A DNA stretch of 64,000 bases from Edaphobacillus lindanitolerans. Lineage in GTDB: Bacteria > Bacillota > Bacilli > Bacillales_A > Planococcaceae. The stretch spans positions 744,001-808,000 of the forward strand of contig NZ_FTPL01000001.1 of assembly GCF_900156305.1 (NCBI RefSeq), given 5' to 3'. The notes below the pieces were generated by a model, which searched no databases, was not told the DNA's origin, and saw only the letters and a list, made by a program, of their open reading frames with translations. Shown here one piece after another: positions 33,009-41,482 of this stretch (positions are counted from its first letter, which is position 1; each line of letters starts with the position of its first letter). A program made the position numbers and the translations under genes.

Positions 33009-34586
33009 TCATGACCGGCAAAGCCCGGCCAGCACTTCGCGCTTCAGCCGATCCATATGGCCAAGCCGCTGAACCACCTTCACCTTCAGGCCGAGCTCAT
33101 CGGTGAGCGGCTTCAGACAGGCCGCGACCGGTTCGGTCAGGTAAACTTCACCCGGAAGGATGCCGTTCTTGCCGATGGTCCCGGCAAACGCGGACTGTGC
33201 GAGCATCGCCATCTGCGGCGACGGAAGCAGATCGTAACCGTTCAAGGCTCCGGTATCCGCATCCCCGGACAGAGAAATCAACGGGTAAAACGGACGATCG
33301 CCTGCGACTTCCGCCATCGCCTCAGGATTCCGGAACAAGTCATATTCGCAGGCGGCTGTCCCGGTCGGCATTTCCTTCAGTTCCATCAGCTCTTCTTCAC
33401 CGAGCATGAGCGGTACCGGGGGCTCCGGCGCCAGCTTCGGTCTATCAATATATTCCGGTGCCATCATGCCGTCTTCCGTCTCCATGAATGCCAGCATCTG
33501 TCCGCCTTCCCGGAATTCCGGGATTTCGTTTCCGGCCTGCCGGATCTGAACAACGGTGTCGACTGCCAGCAGGATGTTCGCGAGTAGCCCGGCCTCTTCC
33601 AGACCGGGAAGACAGGGAACATAACCGGGTTCAAAATTCCGGAACACCGGCCACTGCTTCTTCCCGCGGAAGGAGTAGCCCAAGTCCTTGATCAGCCGGT
33701 AATCATCCTTTGTGAGGTTGCCCCGGTCTTCGAAATAGACGGCCGCTCCGGTCATCCCGTAGAACTCCTCATCCTCCGAACGCGTCCCGTCGAACTTCTT
33801 CTTCAAGTAGGCATAGCCTTCCCAGCCATAATAAACGACGATTCCGAACTCCTCTCCTTCCGAGCCGAGAACCGACACGAACACCGGCTCGTCGAGCATC
33901 GGATCCTCCACCGCGATCAGCTGGCGGCTGTTAAGTTGCTGCCAGGGCTTCTTCTCGGCGGTTTCCTTTGCCCGGGTAAGGAGATCCGTCCATACAGCAC
34001 GCACATATTCAGGATCCCAGTCACCCCCGAGTTGTTCGGAACCGTCTCCGACGAGCCATGCACCGGGTTCACCGCCGGTCATGAGATCGTCCGCTCCTCC
34101 GGGTACCTTATCCGCTGCCGAAGCAGGGGCGCCGGGTAGCCGGCAACCGCTTCCGTCATCCGTCAGCGGGCGGGCGTATTCTTCCGCAGGCATTTCCCCG
34201 CTTTGCATGCCGCGCGGGTCCAGTCCTGCATGACCGGCTTCCTTAACGGACTGCAGCCGGATCCGGTGCTCCGGGCCTGCTTCGAGGTCGTGCACATACA
34301 GCACCTCATCCCCCGGCCTCTTCAGCCAGTCACCGACAACGGCAGCCGCTTCATCGATTTCCGGCACGGGCATATCTGATCCTGACCGAGGACCCGGACC
34401 GATGTGTGCAGCCGTACCCTCGCCGTCCCTTGTTCTCACAAAGAACCCGTGCACATGGGATGTTTCTTTGTTGAACGCTTCCTGCAGTACAAAATGCAGG
34501 TCCCCAAACGTGATCCCAGGTTCAACCTCCAGCTTTCCGATCACCGATGGTTCAGCACCGAGCCTAATCTCCAATTCGTAAATCAT
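33009..34586 (-). CDS. Large protein with N-terminal pRiA4b ORF-3-like domain
   Basis: A 525-residue cytoplasmic protein. The first ~110 residues fit the plasmid pRiA4b ORF-3-like domain (PF07929 type): MIYELEIRLG, ITFGDLHFVLQEAF, HVHGFFVR, DEVLYVHDLE. The middle (about 195-330, WDPEYVRAVWTDLL to GYAYLKKKFDG) and the end (about 400-525) look like the uncharacterised DUF7309 and DUF6930 regions found in similar Bacillales proteins; those names are from memory. The start at 34586 has GGAGGT 7 nt upstream. Monocistronic. Function unknown. Confidence 0.7.
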   Translation of the reverse strand: MIYELEIRLGAEPSVIGKLEVEPGITFGDLHFVLQEAFNKETSHVHGFFVRTRDGEGTAAHIGPGPRSGSDMPVPEIDEAAAVVGDWLKRPGDEVLYVHDLEAGPEHRIRLQSVKEAGHAGLDPRGMQSGEMPAEEYARPLTDDGSGCRLPGAPASAADKVPGGADDLMTGGEPGAWLVGDGSEQLGGDWDPEYVRAVWTDLLTRAKETAEKKPWQQLNSRQLIAVEDPMLDEPVFVSVLGSEGEEFGIVVYYGWEGYAYLKKKFDGTRSEDEEFYGMTGAAVYFEDRGNLTKDDYRLIKDLGYSFRGKKQWPVFRNFEPGYVPCLPGLEEAGLLANILLAVDTVVQIRQAGNEIPEFREGGQMLAFMETEDGMMAPEYIDRPKLAPEPPVPLMLGEEELMELKEMPTGTAACEYDLFRNPEAMAEVAGDRPFYPLISLSGDADTGALNGYDLLPSPQMAMLAQSAFAGTIGKNGILPGEVYLTEPVAACLKPLTDELGLKVKVVQRLGHMDRLKREVLAGLCRS

Positions 34587-34699
34587 CTGGTCGACCTCCA
34601 AGACAAATCAAGTTGGTTTCATTGTACCGGCCGGATCATGCCGGCACAAACAGAAGCCGGAGGCATAATACGTGCCGACCGATCGCGAGCCATAACACA

Positions 34700-34730
34700 A
34701 AACAAAAAAGACACGAGAATATCTCTCGTA
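34700..34730 (-). terminator. Terminator of the AT-rich two-gene unit
   Basis: ACGAGA (34713-34718) pairs with TCTCGT (34724-34729), followed on the minus strand by GTCTTTTTTGTTTTG. About 75 bp beyond the small membrane protein gene. Confidence 0.7.
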
Positions 34731-34803
34731 TCTCTTATATCTTAATTTCTTTTCGCGACACAACATTCAAACGGGTTTCGGCCTATCCTCAAACAAAAAT
34801 AAT

Positions 34804-35049
34804 TTAATTTTCATTTTTGTTTTTCAAATCCCAAAGCTCCCATATGATAAATATCAATCCTACTAATAAAAAAACAATGCTGAAAATTAATAAGTTATTT
34901 GGTACGTTCTCAAGAATTACATTAAACTCCTCTAAAGTCCATGTATCACTATTTGATAGACCTATTGAAGCGCAAATATATCTAACTGAGTAAAATATGG
35001 TGGCTATTAATAAAAATATAGCCCCCATTATTCCTTTATTCATATTCAT
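34804..35049 (-). CDS. Small two-helix membrane protein
   Basis: An 81-residue protein with two hydrophobic helices (about residues 6-29 and 52-70), a 20-residue polar loop containing TWTLEEFNVILENVP, and a short basic-acidic C-terminus (WDLKNKNEN). No family recognised. It begins 13 bp after a secreted protein gene in the same AT-rich unit. The pairing resembles bacteriocin/immunity arrangements, but nothing in the sequence proves this. Confidence 0.6.
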   Translation of the reverse strand: MNMNKGIMGAIFLLIATIFYSVRYICASIGLSNSDTWTLEEFNVILENVPNNLLIFSIVFLLVGLIFIIWELWDLKNKNEN

Positions 35050-35062
35050 TACTCTTTTCTAT

Positions 35063-35701
35063 TTAGAATTTAACGACTCTATACTGACGCTCTACCCATT
35101 TTTGCGGATACACATACTTTGTATCATAAACTACTGGTGCTCGTCTATCATACTTTTGTTCCTGTTTAACTTTATATTTCTTATAAACATGTCTGTACTC
35201 CAAGCGATATCTTCCATTCGGATAACTATCAGATACATATCCAACCGTTTGAGACCATGATTTAGTAGTATCAAAACCAACTACACTTTCTAGCGATTTA
35301 ATTGGTATTTTCAAGGTTCCTGAATATCTATTAGCTACAGTTTTAGTATGAGAAGCAGTTAACCTTCCACCACTTATTGTAGAAGCGCCAGCAAAAAGCC
35401 ATGATCCATATGTTAATCCTTGATAAGTAGAAGAAACACCGTACCATCCTTTTCTTCTTTCAAAAGGAGTGATTAAATTACCTCCACCTAAATCTTCTTT
35501 TAAAACTTCATCTGAATCTTCTTCTAAAAATATCTCTTCTCCTATTACTTCATTATCAGGAATCAATTCAGTAAATGTATCAACAACCATTTCGCCCTCT
35601 GCTAATCCTGAATTAATTCCTTCGTCTAATGTACTTGCAGATGACATTGAAGCATTACCGATAAATAACGTAAAAGTTAATGTTGCGGAAAAAAGCAACA
35701 A
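35063..35701 (-). CDS. Secreted protein of unknown function (AT-rich unit)
   Basis: A 212-residue exported protein. A signal peptide covers residues ~1-23 (ATLTFTLFIGNASMSSAS). An acidic, propeptide-like segment follows (about 24-75: EEIFLEEDSDEVLKED). The mature-looking part (about 76-212) is rich in Tyr, Ser, Thr and basic residues, with alternating patterns suggesting beta structure (KSWSQTVGYVSDSYPNG). It starts at TTG with AGAAAGGTG upstream. Not assigned to a family. An acidic pro-region before a basic beta-rich domain is compatible with a secreted toxin or peptide, as speculation. Confidence 0.62.
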   Translation of the reverse strand: MLLFSATLTFTLFIGNASMSSASTLDEGINSGLAEGEMVVDTFTELIPDNEVIGEEIFLEEDSDEVLKEDLGGGNLITPFERRKGWYGVSSTYQGLTYGSWLFAGASTISGGRLTASHTKTVANRYSGTLKIPIKSLESVVGFDTTKSWSQTVGYVSDSYPNGRYRLEYRHVYKKYKVKQEQKYDRRAPVVYDTKYVYPQKWVERQYRVVKF

Positions 35702-35760
35702 AAAACACCTTTCTTACATTTTTCAATTTTACTTCCCCTTAAACTGTAAAATTATTTAAA

Positions 35761-35789
35761 ACTATAACATTAATTTAAACATATGTAAA
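35761..35789 (-). promoter_or_regulatory. SigA-type promoter of the AT-rich unit
   Basis: TTTACA (35784-35789) and TATAGT (35761-35766) on the minus strand have a 17-nt spacer, about 60 bp upstream of the secreted protein gene. The remaining ~200 bp up to 35990 hold no gene that I can support. Confidence 0.7.
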
Positions 35790-35991
35790 CATCTTTAACA
35801 TTTTTTAATGAAAACACAGAAATGAAAAACCCGCCCATGAATCCCTCATCCCCTCTGACTTCGCCCCTGGGGGAAACCCAGCGACGTTGTTATTTTCATA
35901 GGAAAATCACTGAGTATAGTTGGCTCTCCGCTTGAATTTCGTGATTTCGCTCGACGGGAAGGGCGGAATATTACTTATTGCAGGACCGATA

Positions 35992-36024
35992 AAAAAAGCC
36001 GGTCCCCGCAATGGAGACCGGCCA
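35992..36024 (-). terminator. Terminator of the cgoX-kinase operon
   Basis: GCCGGTC and GACCGGC arms with an 11-nt loop, then TTTTTTT on the minus strand, directly after the sugar-kinase stop. Confidence 0.85.
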
Positions 36025-36026
36025 GA

Positions 36027-36980
36027 TCAACTCATGAGCATTTCAATTGCCCGCTTGTCCGGCAGCGCCGGAATCCCGCCCCGTTTTGTCGTGGCGAGGG
36101 CGCCCGCCGCATTGGCGAAGCGCAGCCAGCGTTCAAGCTGACCGGGTTCCGGTGTCTTTCCGCCTGCGCCTGAACCGATCACCTTATGGAGAAATGCACC
36201 CCAGAAGGCATCTCCCGCCCCTGTCGTATCGACCGGCGTCACTTCGAATCCGGGGGCCTCCGCACACCCGTCCTCCGAGTAACAGGCGCTGCCGCGTGCG
36301 CCTTTTGTGGAGACGATGACCGGAATGCCGTATTCCTTCCGCAGGAAGGTGCAGGCCGTCTCTTCATCCGGCTCGCCCGCAATCCACTCAAGCTCCTCTT
36401 CCGCCACTTTCAGATAAGTCACGGACGGGAGAATGTCACGGATATCCCGCAGCAGCTTTTCCCTGTCTTCGATCAGGCTTTCCCGGATGTTCGGGTCGAA
36501 CGACACCGGCTTCCCCATTGCCGCAGCCCGGCGGATGACGGACAAAGTCGCACTGCATACCGGCTCTTTCGTCATTGAAACGGAACCCGCATGGATGAGC
36601 CCCGCGCCTGCAATCAGTGCATCCGGGATCTCTTCCTCCCGGAGCAATGCGTCCGCACCGGGCTTCCGGTAAAAGCTGAACGACCGGTCCCCGCCTTCGT
36701 CGAGGTGGACAAACGCGAGTGTCGTATTGGCTTCATTTGTACGCCTGATTGGGGCAGTGTCAACGCCCGCTTCCCGGAGTGTCCGGACGAGCGATTCACC
36801 GAATGCATCATCACCGACCTTGGCCGCCATCGAAACGTCTCCCCCGAGACGCGCGAACATCGCGGCGACATTTGCCGGCGCGCCACCCGCATTCTGCTCG
36901 AACAACGGATCCCCCTTGTCCGATAACCCGTACGGCGTGAAGTCGATCAGCAACTCCCCGACTGAGAGTACCTTCACCAT
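36027..36980 (-). CDS. PfkB-family carbohydrate kinase (fructokinase-like)
   Basis: A 317-residue PfkB/ribokinase-fold kinase. The N-terminal motif GELLIDFTPYG and GGAPANVAAMFARLGG (PfkB signature 1) and the C-terminal VDTTGAGDAFWGAFLH (signature 2, with the catalytic Asp of GAGD) are intact. The N-terminal pattern is closest to fructokinases that make fructose 6-phosphate. The start at 36980 has GAGGGGGAAGG upstream; the longer open frame is not used. It lies 13 bp after cgoX in the same direction, an odd partner for a heme gene. Confidence 0.87.
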   Translation of the reverse strand: MVKVLSVGELLIDFTPYGLSDKGDPLFEQNAGGAPANVAAMFARLGGDVSMAAKVGDDAFGESLVRTLREAGVDTAPIRRTNEANTTLAFVHLDEGGDRSFSFYRKPGADALLREEEIPDALIAGAGLIHAGSVSMTKEPVCSATLSVIRRAAAMGKPVSFDPNIRESLIEDREKLLRDIRDILPSVTYLKVAEEELEWIAGEPDEETACTFLRKEYGIPVIVSTKGARGSACYSEDGCAEAPGFEVTPVDTTGAGDAFWGAFLHKVIGSGAGGKTPEPGQLERWLRFANAAGALATTKRGGIPALPDKRAIEMLMS

Positions 36981-36993
36981 TTCCTTCCCCCTC

Positions 36994-38391
36994 TTACTGC
37001 TTCTTGATGAACTCTTTATAGACAGTCTCCGCCTGCCCACGCCCGTCCTCGATGCAGAGGCCGATACCGACCCCATGGAAGGCGGCCCCGGCGACCCGGA
37101 CCCCCGGATATTTTCTGTGAAGCAGGTGTTCAAGCTCATCGACGGCCGCCCGGTGTCCGAGCCCGTATTTCGGCATGAGCCCATACCATGGCGTCACTTC
37201 CACAACAACCGGTTCGTCGGTGACGCCAAGGGTCTTTTCCAGGTCCCGGCGCGCAAGGGCGATGAGTGACTTCCGGTCCATTTCCTTGATGTCCCCGAAT
37301 TTCGGGTTGGAGTTTTTATAGAACAGCCGGACGAGCAGCCGTCCATCGGGCGAAGTATGGGTCCATTTCCGGCTTGTCCAGGTACATGCATTGCAGACGA
37401 CCTGTCCGTCACCGGCTGTGATGAACCCGGTCCCGTCGGCGGGAAGCTCGGCATCCGGCAGGTCGTACCCGAGATACATCGTCAGGATGGATGCGTTCAT
37501 GAACTTTCCGAACAGCGGCTCCGGCGCTCCTTCCCCGAGGATCCGGCGGACCTGCCCGTCCGGCAGGGCGAGGATGACTGCATCGGCCTGCAGTGTTCCT
37601 GCCCCTGCGGTCTCAAGCTCGTATCCTGCATCCGTTTTCTGAAGATGCTCCGCCCGTGTCCCTTTCAAAAATTCCACGTCCGGCATCGCTTCTTCAAGCG
37701 CATCGATAAGAACCGACAGGCCGCCGTCGAATGACAGGAACTTCTTGTTGGACTGGGCCTCGAACTTTGCTCGGTTGGCACCGAGTCCCTTGATGATACT
37801 CCCGTATCCGTTCTTGTATTCAAGCAAATACGGGAGCGTCGATCCGAGCGTCAGCGAATCGATCGAGCCCGAATACACTCCGGATAGAACCGGCGCAACC
37901 TGCCGCTCGACGAGCTCGTCCCCGAGAAACTCGCGGAGGAACGCCCCGACCGGGCTGTCCCGCGTGAACTCATGATCTGACGTCTCAAAGTCTTTCAAGG
38001 CAGCCCGCTTCCCTTCTTCGGAGATGAGCGTCGAGTTCATAAGCGACTCTTCGCTCATCGGGATGCCGAACACCGTGTCCGCGGGGATGGCATGCAGCCG
38101 GCCGTCCCTGTACAGATAGGAAATGCCGGTTGCATTATGGACGATCCGGTCACCGAGACCGAGCTCATCCACCAGTGTCCGGATCCCCTCATGGCGGGTG
38201 ACAATCGAATCCGCTCCTGTTTCCATGATGAATCCGTCTTCCTGCAGCGTGCGGATTTTGCCTCCGAGCCGGTCCTCGGACTCGATCAGCGTAATCTTGA
38301 TGTCCTCTGCCGATTCTGCCGCCAGCCGCTGAAGCCGGTGCGCTGCAGACAGCCCGGTGATGCCCCCGCCGACCACTAAAACCTTTTTCAT
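36994..38391 (-). CDS. cgoX: Coproporphyrinogen III oxidase CgoX (HemY type)
   Basis: A 465-residue FAD enzyme of the HemY/CgoX family. The FAD-binding GGGITGLSAAHRL is at residues 8-20, followed by ESEDRLGGKIRT. The C-terminal VAGAAFHGVGIGLCIEDG closes the FAD site. In Gram-positives this enzyme oxidises coproporphyrinogen III to coproporphyrin III in the coproporphyrin-dependent heme pathway. AAAGGAG precedes the ATG. The usual partners hemE and hemH are not in the window, so the gene has been separated from the hem cluster. Confidence 0.92.
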   Translation of the reverse strand: MKKVLVVGGGITGLSAAHRLQRLAAESAEDIKITLIESEDRLGGKIRTLQEDGFIMETGADSIVTRHEGIRTLVDELGLGDRIVHNATGISYLYRDGRLHAIPADTVFGIPMSEESLMNSTLISEEGKRAALKDFETSDHEFTRDSPVGAFLREFLGDELVERQVAPVLSGVYSGSIDSLTLGSTLPYLLEYKNGYGSIIKGLGANRAKFEAQSNKKFLSFDGGLSVLIDALEEAMPDVEFLKGTRAEHLQKTDAGYELETAGAGTLQADAVILALPDGQVRRILGEGAPEPLFGKFMNASILTMYLGYDLPDAELPADGTGFITAGDGQVVCNACTWTSRKWTHTSPDGRLLVRLFYKNSNPKFGDIKEMDRKSLIALARRDLEKTLGVTDEPVVVEVTPWYGLMPKYGLGHRAAVDELEHLLHRKYPGVRVAGAAFHGVGIGLCIEDGRGQAETVYKEFIKKQ

Positions 38392-38644
38392 GTGAATTCG
38401 CTCCTTTGGGCACTTTCAACTAAGGCAAGTGTACACTGTTTTCTGCCCGATTTGCGAGCGTCCATCGCTTCCGTCATGACAGTTCCTTGAATGAATCCAC
38501 AGGCTTTCCGCACCTCGAATACGTACATTCAGATGAATTTATCAAATTTCGTTCACTTATTTACCTAGGATAAGCACTTTCCATCCAATTATTGCATTGT
38601 GCCATTCGGTTTTTAAATGATAAACTGATGGCGTTGAATAACTT

Positions 38645-38710
38645 CCCATATATGCCCGATAATCCGGTTCGGGTGTCTCTACGGCGGGGCCATAACTCTG
38701 CCACTATGGG
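38645..38710 (+). promoter_or_regulatory. Purine riboswitch aptamer, guanine class
   Basis: P1 arms CCCATA (38645-38650) and TATGGG (38705-38710) enclose the conserved purine core: GATAATCCGG in P2/L2, TGTCTCTACGG between P2 and P3, CCATAA in P3, and CACTATGGG at the end. The J3/1 pyrimidine is C (cACTATg), the determinant for guanine or hypoxanthine rather than adenine. It is followed by a terminator and then a permease and phosphoribosyltransferase gene, as expected for purine salvage. Confidence 0.88.
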
Positions 38711-38747
38711 TGCATGCGTTCAGCGGCCGATGCCGCTGCTTTCTGAT

Positions 38748-38780
38748 GCGCCCTCCCGTCCGGAGCGGCGCTTTTATTTT
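38748..38780 (+). terminator. Expression-platform terminator of the riboswitch
   Basis: GCGCC-CTCC and GGAG-GGCGC arms followed by TTTTATTTT, 40 nt after the aptamer and just before the permease ribosome binding site. Ligand binding would stabilise the aptamer P1 and allow this terminator, so expression falls when guanine is plentiful. Confidence 0.8.
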
Positions 38781-38798
38781 GGGATAAAGGAGTGCACA

Positions 38799-39875
38799 AT
38801 GGATATTTGGAAAGACGTGCTCGCCGCGCTCAGCGGTGTGCTCAATGCCCTGCCACAGGGGCTTCTCGCATTGACATTCGGATTTGCATCCATTCCGACG
38901 GCCCTTGCGTTCATCGTCGGAGCGGCGGGCAACGCGGCAACCAGCAACGTAGCAGTCATTTCATATCAAGCGGAAACCATCACGCTCGCCGGGACGATGG
39001 GACGCAATATGCGCGAACGCCTTTCGATGATCTTCTTCGGCGCCGCCATTCTGACCGTCATCGGTCTGTTCGGTGTACTGGAAGGCATCATCGACTGGAT
39101 CGGGCCGATCGTCACAAGCGGCATGATGGCCGGCGTCGGCATCATGCTGTCCAAGGTGGCGTGGGATATGGCGCGGGCTGACCGCCTGATCGGAATTGTC
39201 TCGATGGCGAGCGCCTTGCTCACGTACATCGCCACATCCGACCTCGTTTATACGATCACCGTGTCAGTCATCCTGTCGAGCGTCGCGTACGCATTCGCCA
39301 AGAAAAGCGGAACCCAGTCTCAGCCGATTCCGTCCATGAAAGAAGGCTTCATCCGCCAGAAGCTCATTGTGAACCCTTCGGTCATACGGGGTGCGCTGGC
39401 ACTTGTCTGCCTGAACATCGGCGCGAACATCGCTTTCGGCAAGATCAACGGGGAAATCGCCGGAGCCCATGTGAACGTGGACACGATCACCGTCATCTCT
39501 TCGCTTGCCGACATGGCCTCTTCCTTCTTCGGCGGAGCTCCGGTCGAGATTGTCATCTCGGCGACAGCGAGCGCTCCCCATGCGGTGCTGTCCGGCATCC
39601 TGATGATGATCCTCATGGCGATCATTCTCGTCACGGGCCTCCTCCCGAAAATCGGCAGGTTCGTCCCGAGCGCGTCGATTGCCGGGTTCCTGTTCGTGCT
39701 CGGCGCATTCGTGACGCTGCCCGGCAATGCCATCGCCTCCCTGACGGGTGAGGGTGCGGGCTCCGGCATCACCGGTGCCGTTACGATGATGGTCACGGCT
39801 CTTACCGATCCGTTCTTCGGCATGCTTGCGGGTGTCGTCACCGACTTCCTGCTCGGCCTGTTCGGTGCTGTGTAA
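38799..39875 (+). CDS. NCS2-like purine permease under riboswitch control
   Basis: A 358-residue polytopic membrane protein with about ten to twelve helices. It resembles a short NCS2 (nucleobase:cation symporter 2) protein: helix-rich, with GAAGNAATSNVAVISYQAET near residue 45 and FGGAPVEIVISATASAPHAV near 240, in the place of the nucleobase-binding motif. It is about 70 residues shorter than classical PbuX/PbuG. AAAGGAG precedes the ATG. The guanine riboswitch upstream strongly supports guanine, hypoxanthine or xanthine as substrate. Cotranscribed with a phosphoribosyltransferase. Confidence 0.83.
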   Translation: MDIWKDVLAALSGVLNALPQGLLALTFGFASIPTALAFIVGAAGNAATSNVAVISYQAETITLAGTMGRNMRERLSMIFFGAAILTVIGLFGVLEGIIDWIGPIVTSGMMAGVGIMLSKVAWDMARADRLIGIVSMASALLTYIATSDLVYTITVSVILSSVAYAFAKKSGTQSQPIPSMKEGFIRQKLIVNPSVIRGALALVCLNIGANIAFGKINGEIAGAHVNVDTITVISSLADMASSFFGGAPVEIVISATASAPHAVLSGILMMILMAIILVTGLLPKIGRFVPSASIAGFLFVLGAFVTLPGNAIASLTGEGAGSGITGAVTMMVTALTDPFFGMLAGVVTDFLLGLFGAV

Positions 39876-39897
39876 GAACATGAAAGGAATGAATTCA

Positions 39898-40452
39898 GTG
39901 AAAGAGAAAGAGACGTATATGCTCAAGATCGGGAACATCATCCGCGAACTCCCGATCATCCAAGTGTCCGAAGACCTGAAGATCGCCAGCTTCGTCGTGC
40001 TCGGCGACACAGAGGTGGCCACGGACTCTGCGGCCATTATCTCCGAAAAACTCCCGGAAGCCGACTTCCTCGTCACGGCAGAGGCAAAAGGCATCCCTTT
40101 CGTCCACGAGGTTGCCAAGAACCTTGGCATGCCGCGCTACATTGTGGCACGCAAGACACTGAAGGCCTACATGGACAGGCCCCTGGAGAAAACGGTCCGT
40201 TCGATCACCACCCAGAAAGAGCAGACGCTCATCCTTGACGGGCCCGACGCAGACCTGATCAAAGGCAAACGCGTCATCCTGATCGATGATGTCATCAGTA
40301 CCGGTGAATCGATCCGGGCTCTCGAAGAGCTCGTCGCGGACGCCGGCGCGGAGGTCGTGGCACGTGCGGCCATCCTTGCAGAAGGCGATGCGGCGGAACG
40401 GGAAGACCTCATCTTCCTCGGGAAACTTCCATTGTTCCCGATTGAACAATAA
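39898..40452 (+). CDS. Purine phosphoribosyltransferase-family protein
   Basis: A 184-residue type I phosphoribosyltransferase. The PRPP-binding motif VILIDDVISTGESI is at about residues 128-141, and FLVTAEAKGIPFVHEVAKNLG fits the flexible-loop and base-side region of Apt/Xpt-like enzymes. The GTG start has AAAGGA 9 nt upstream and lies 22 bp after the permease. It probably converts the imported base to its nucleotide with PRPP. Whether it prefers xanthine, guanine or adenine is not readable, though the riboswitch argues for the first two. Confidence 0.85.
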   Translation: MKEKETYMLKIGNIIRELPIIQVSEDLKIASFVVLGDTEVATDSAAIISEKLPEADFLVTAEAKGIPFVHEVAKNLGMPRYIVARKTLKAYMDRPLEKTVRSITTQKEQTLILDGPDADLIKGKRVILIDDVISTGESIRALEELVADAGAEVVARAAILAEGDAAEREDLIFLGKLPLFPIEQ

Positions 40453-40463
40453 CACTTGCATTC

Positions 40464-40499
40464 AAAAGGTCCGGGCAAACATCTGCCCGGACCTTTTTT
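40464..40499. terminator. Bidirectional terminator
   Basis: AAAAGGTCCGGGCA and TGCCCGGACCTTTT form a perfect 14-bp stem with a 6-nt loop and T-runs on both strands. It ends the purine operon and the nagA-alkA unit. Confidence 0.88.
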
Positions 40500-40582
40500 C
40501 CATCACCATTGGTGCATGGACTTCACCGTAAGGATTGCCTCTTTCGCTTTCAGGGGGTTCCGACGCTCTGAATGCCGTGCCA

Positions 40583-41482
40583 TCAATGCAGCAGCCGCCA
40601 CAGATAAAATGTTGCGTACGCACGCCAACCTGCCCACGGCGCGGCAAACGCCTCGACTTCCTGCAGGTTCGGCTTCCGGTCGAGGCCCGCAGCATGCTTC
40701 AGTGCATTGTGGAGTCCGACATCCGCCGCAGGATAGGCATCCGGTGACCGGAGGCAGCGCATGAGTACATAATTCGCCGTCCACGGACCGATCCCCCGGA
40801 TGGCCGTCAGCTCTTTTTGGATCAGCTTGTCGTTACCCAGTTCGAAGAGCCGTTCCTTCGTAAGTTCCCCGTCCGCAATCATCCGGGCGATCCCGATGAT
40901 GTATTCGCTCTTCCGGCCGGTGATCTTTAATTCCCGCAGGGCATCCGGATCCGTTCCGGCGATCTTCTGCGCGTCCGGGAATATCCAGTACTTGCGCCCG
41001 CCGGCTTCCACCGCTGTGCCGAACGTCTCGACAAACCGCTTCTTCAGCACATATGCGAATGCCACGGTGATCTGCTGGCCGAGGATCGCCCAGACGAACG
41101 TCTCAAACAGATCCGGGATACCGACGACTCTCAGGCCACGGTGTTTCTGCACCACATCATGCAGCAGCGGATCGCTCTCCCCCAGTTCATAAAACGGCCG
41201 GAGATCCCGGTCAAGATCCAGCCAGTCCCGGACGAAGCCGGACACTTTGTCGCAGCCCTCCAGTCCGCCTGGCGCAAACCCTTCGAGAAACTCGACCGCT
41301 ATTCCGTCTGGATGGCCGCTCATGCCGAAGACGACCGGTTCTCCGTCCACATCCAGAGCCCGCGTGACGGTTCCGTCATTGATGCGGAACATACATTCAT
41401 CGGCCGACCGCATCAAGTATGCGAGACACTCATCGAATATGAAGTCTTCCGGCGCCGGAATGACCAGCAGTTCATCCCTCAT
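40583..41482 (-). CDS. DNA-3-methyladenine glycosylase, AlkA/YfjP type
   Basis: A 299-residue HhH-GPD DNA glycosylase that removes alkylated bases. The helix-hairpin-helix is IRGIGPWTANYVLMRC (about residues 228-243) and the catalytic aspartate is Asp254 in PAADVGL. ILGQQITVAFAYVL (133-146) is the usual AlkA core. The ATG lies inside the end of nagA (11-nt overlap) with GGGGGAG as ribosome binding site, so it is translationally coupled to an amino-sugar gene, an unexpected pairing. Confidence 0.9.
   Translation of the reverse strand: MRDELLVIPAPEDFIFDECLAYLMRSADECMFRINDGTVTRALDVDGEPVVFGMSGHPDGIAVEFLEGFAPGGLEGCDKVSGFVRDWLDLDRDLRPFYELGESDPLLHDVVQKHRGLRVVGIPDLFETFVWAILGQQITVAFAYVLKKRFVETFGTAVEAGGRKYWIFPDAQKIAGTDPDALRELKITGRKSEYIIGIARMIADGELTKERLFELGNDKLIQKELTAIRGIGPWTANYVLMRCLRSPDAYPAADVGLHNALKHAAGLDRKPNLQEVEAFAAPWAGWRAYATFYLWRLLH

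Larger units (their letters stand above)
34740..35830. other. AT-rich patch of different base composition
   Basis: The sequence switches abruptly from GC-rich to clearly AT-rich at about 34740 and back at about 35830. Codon use in the two enclosed genes follows the AT bias (many AAA, ATA, TTA, AAT), unlike all neighbours. The patch has its own promoter and terminator. No transposase, integrase, tRNA or direct repeats were seen at its edges. Recent horizontal acquisition is the simple reading. Confidence 0.7.

Noticed and set aside
36981-37184. N-terminal extension of the PfkB kinase into cgoX
   Set aside because: The kinase family start and a strong ribosome binding site place the start at 36980.
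38460-38560. Possible further 21-nt repeat cluster upstream of the riboswitch
   Set aside because: Spacing of similar GAAT blocks is irregular (about 24 and 18 nt), so the periodicity is not convincing.
38592-38798. N-terminal extension of the purine permease
   Set aside because: The extension translates the guanine riboswitch and its terminator; the true ATG follows AAAGGAG at 38799.
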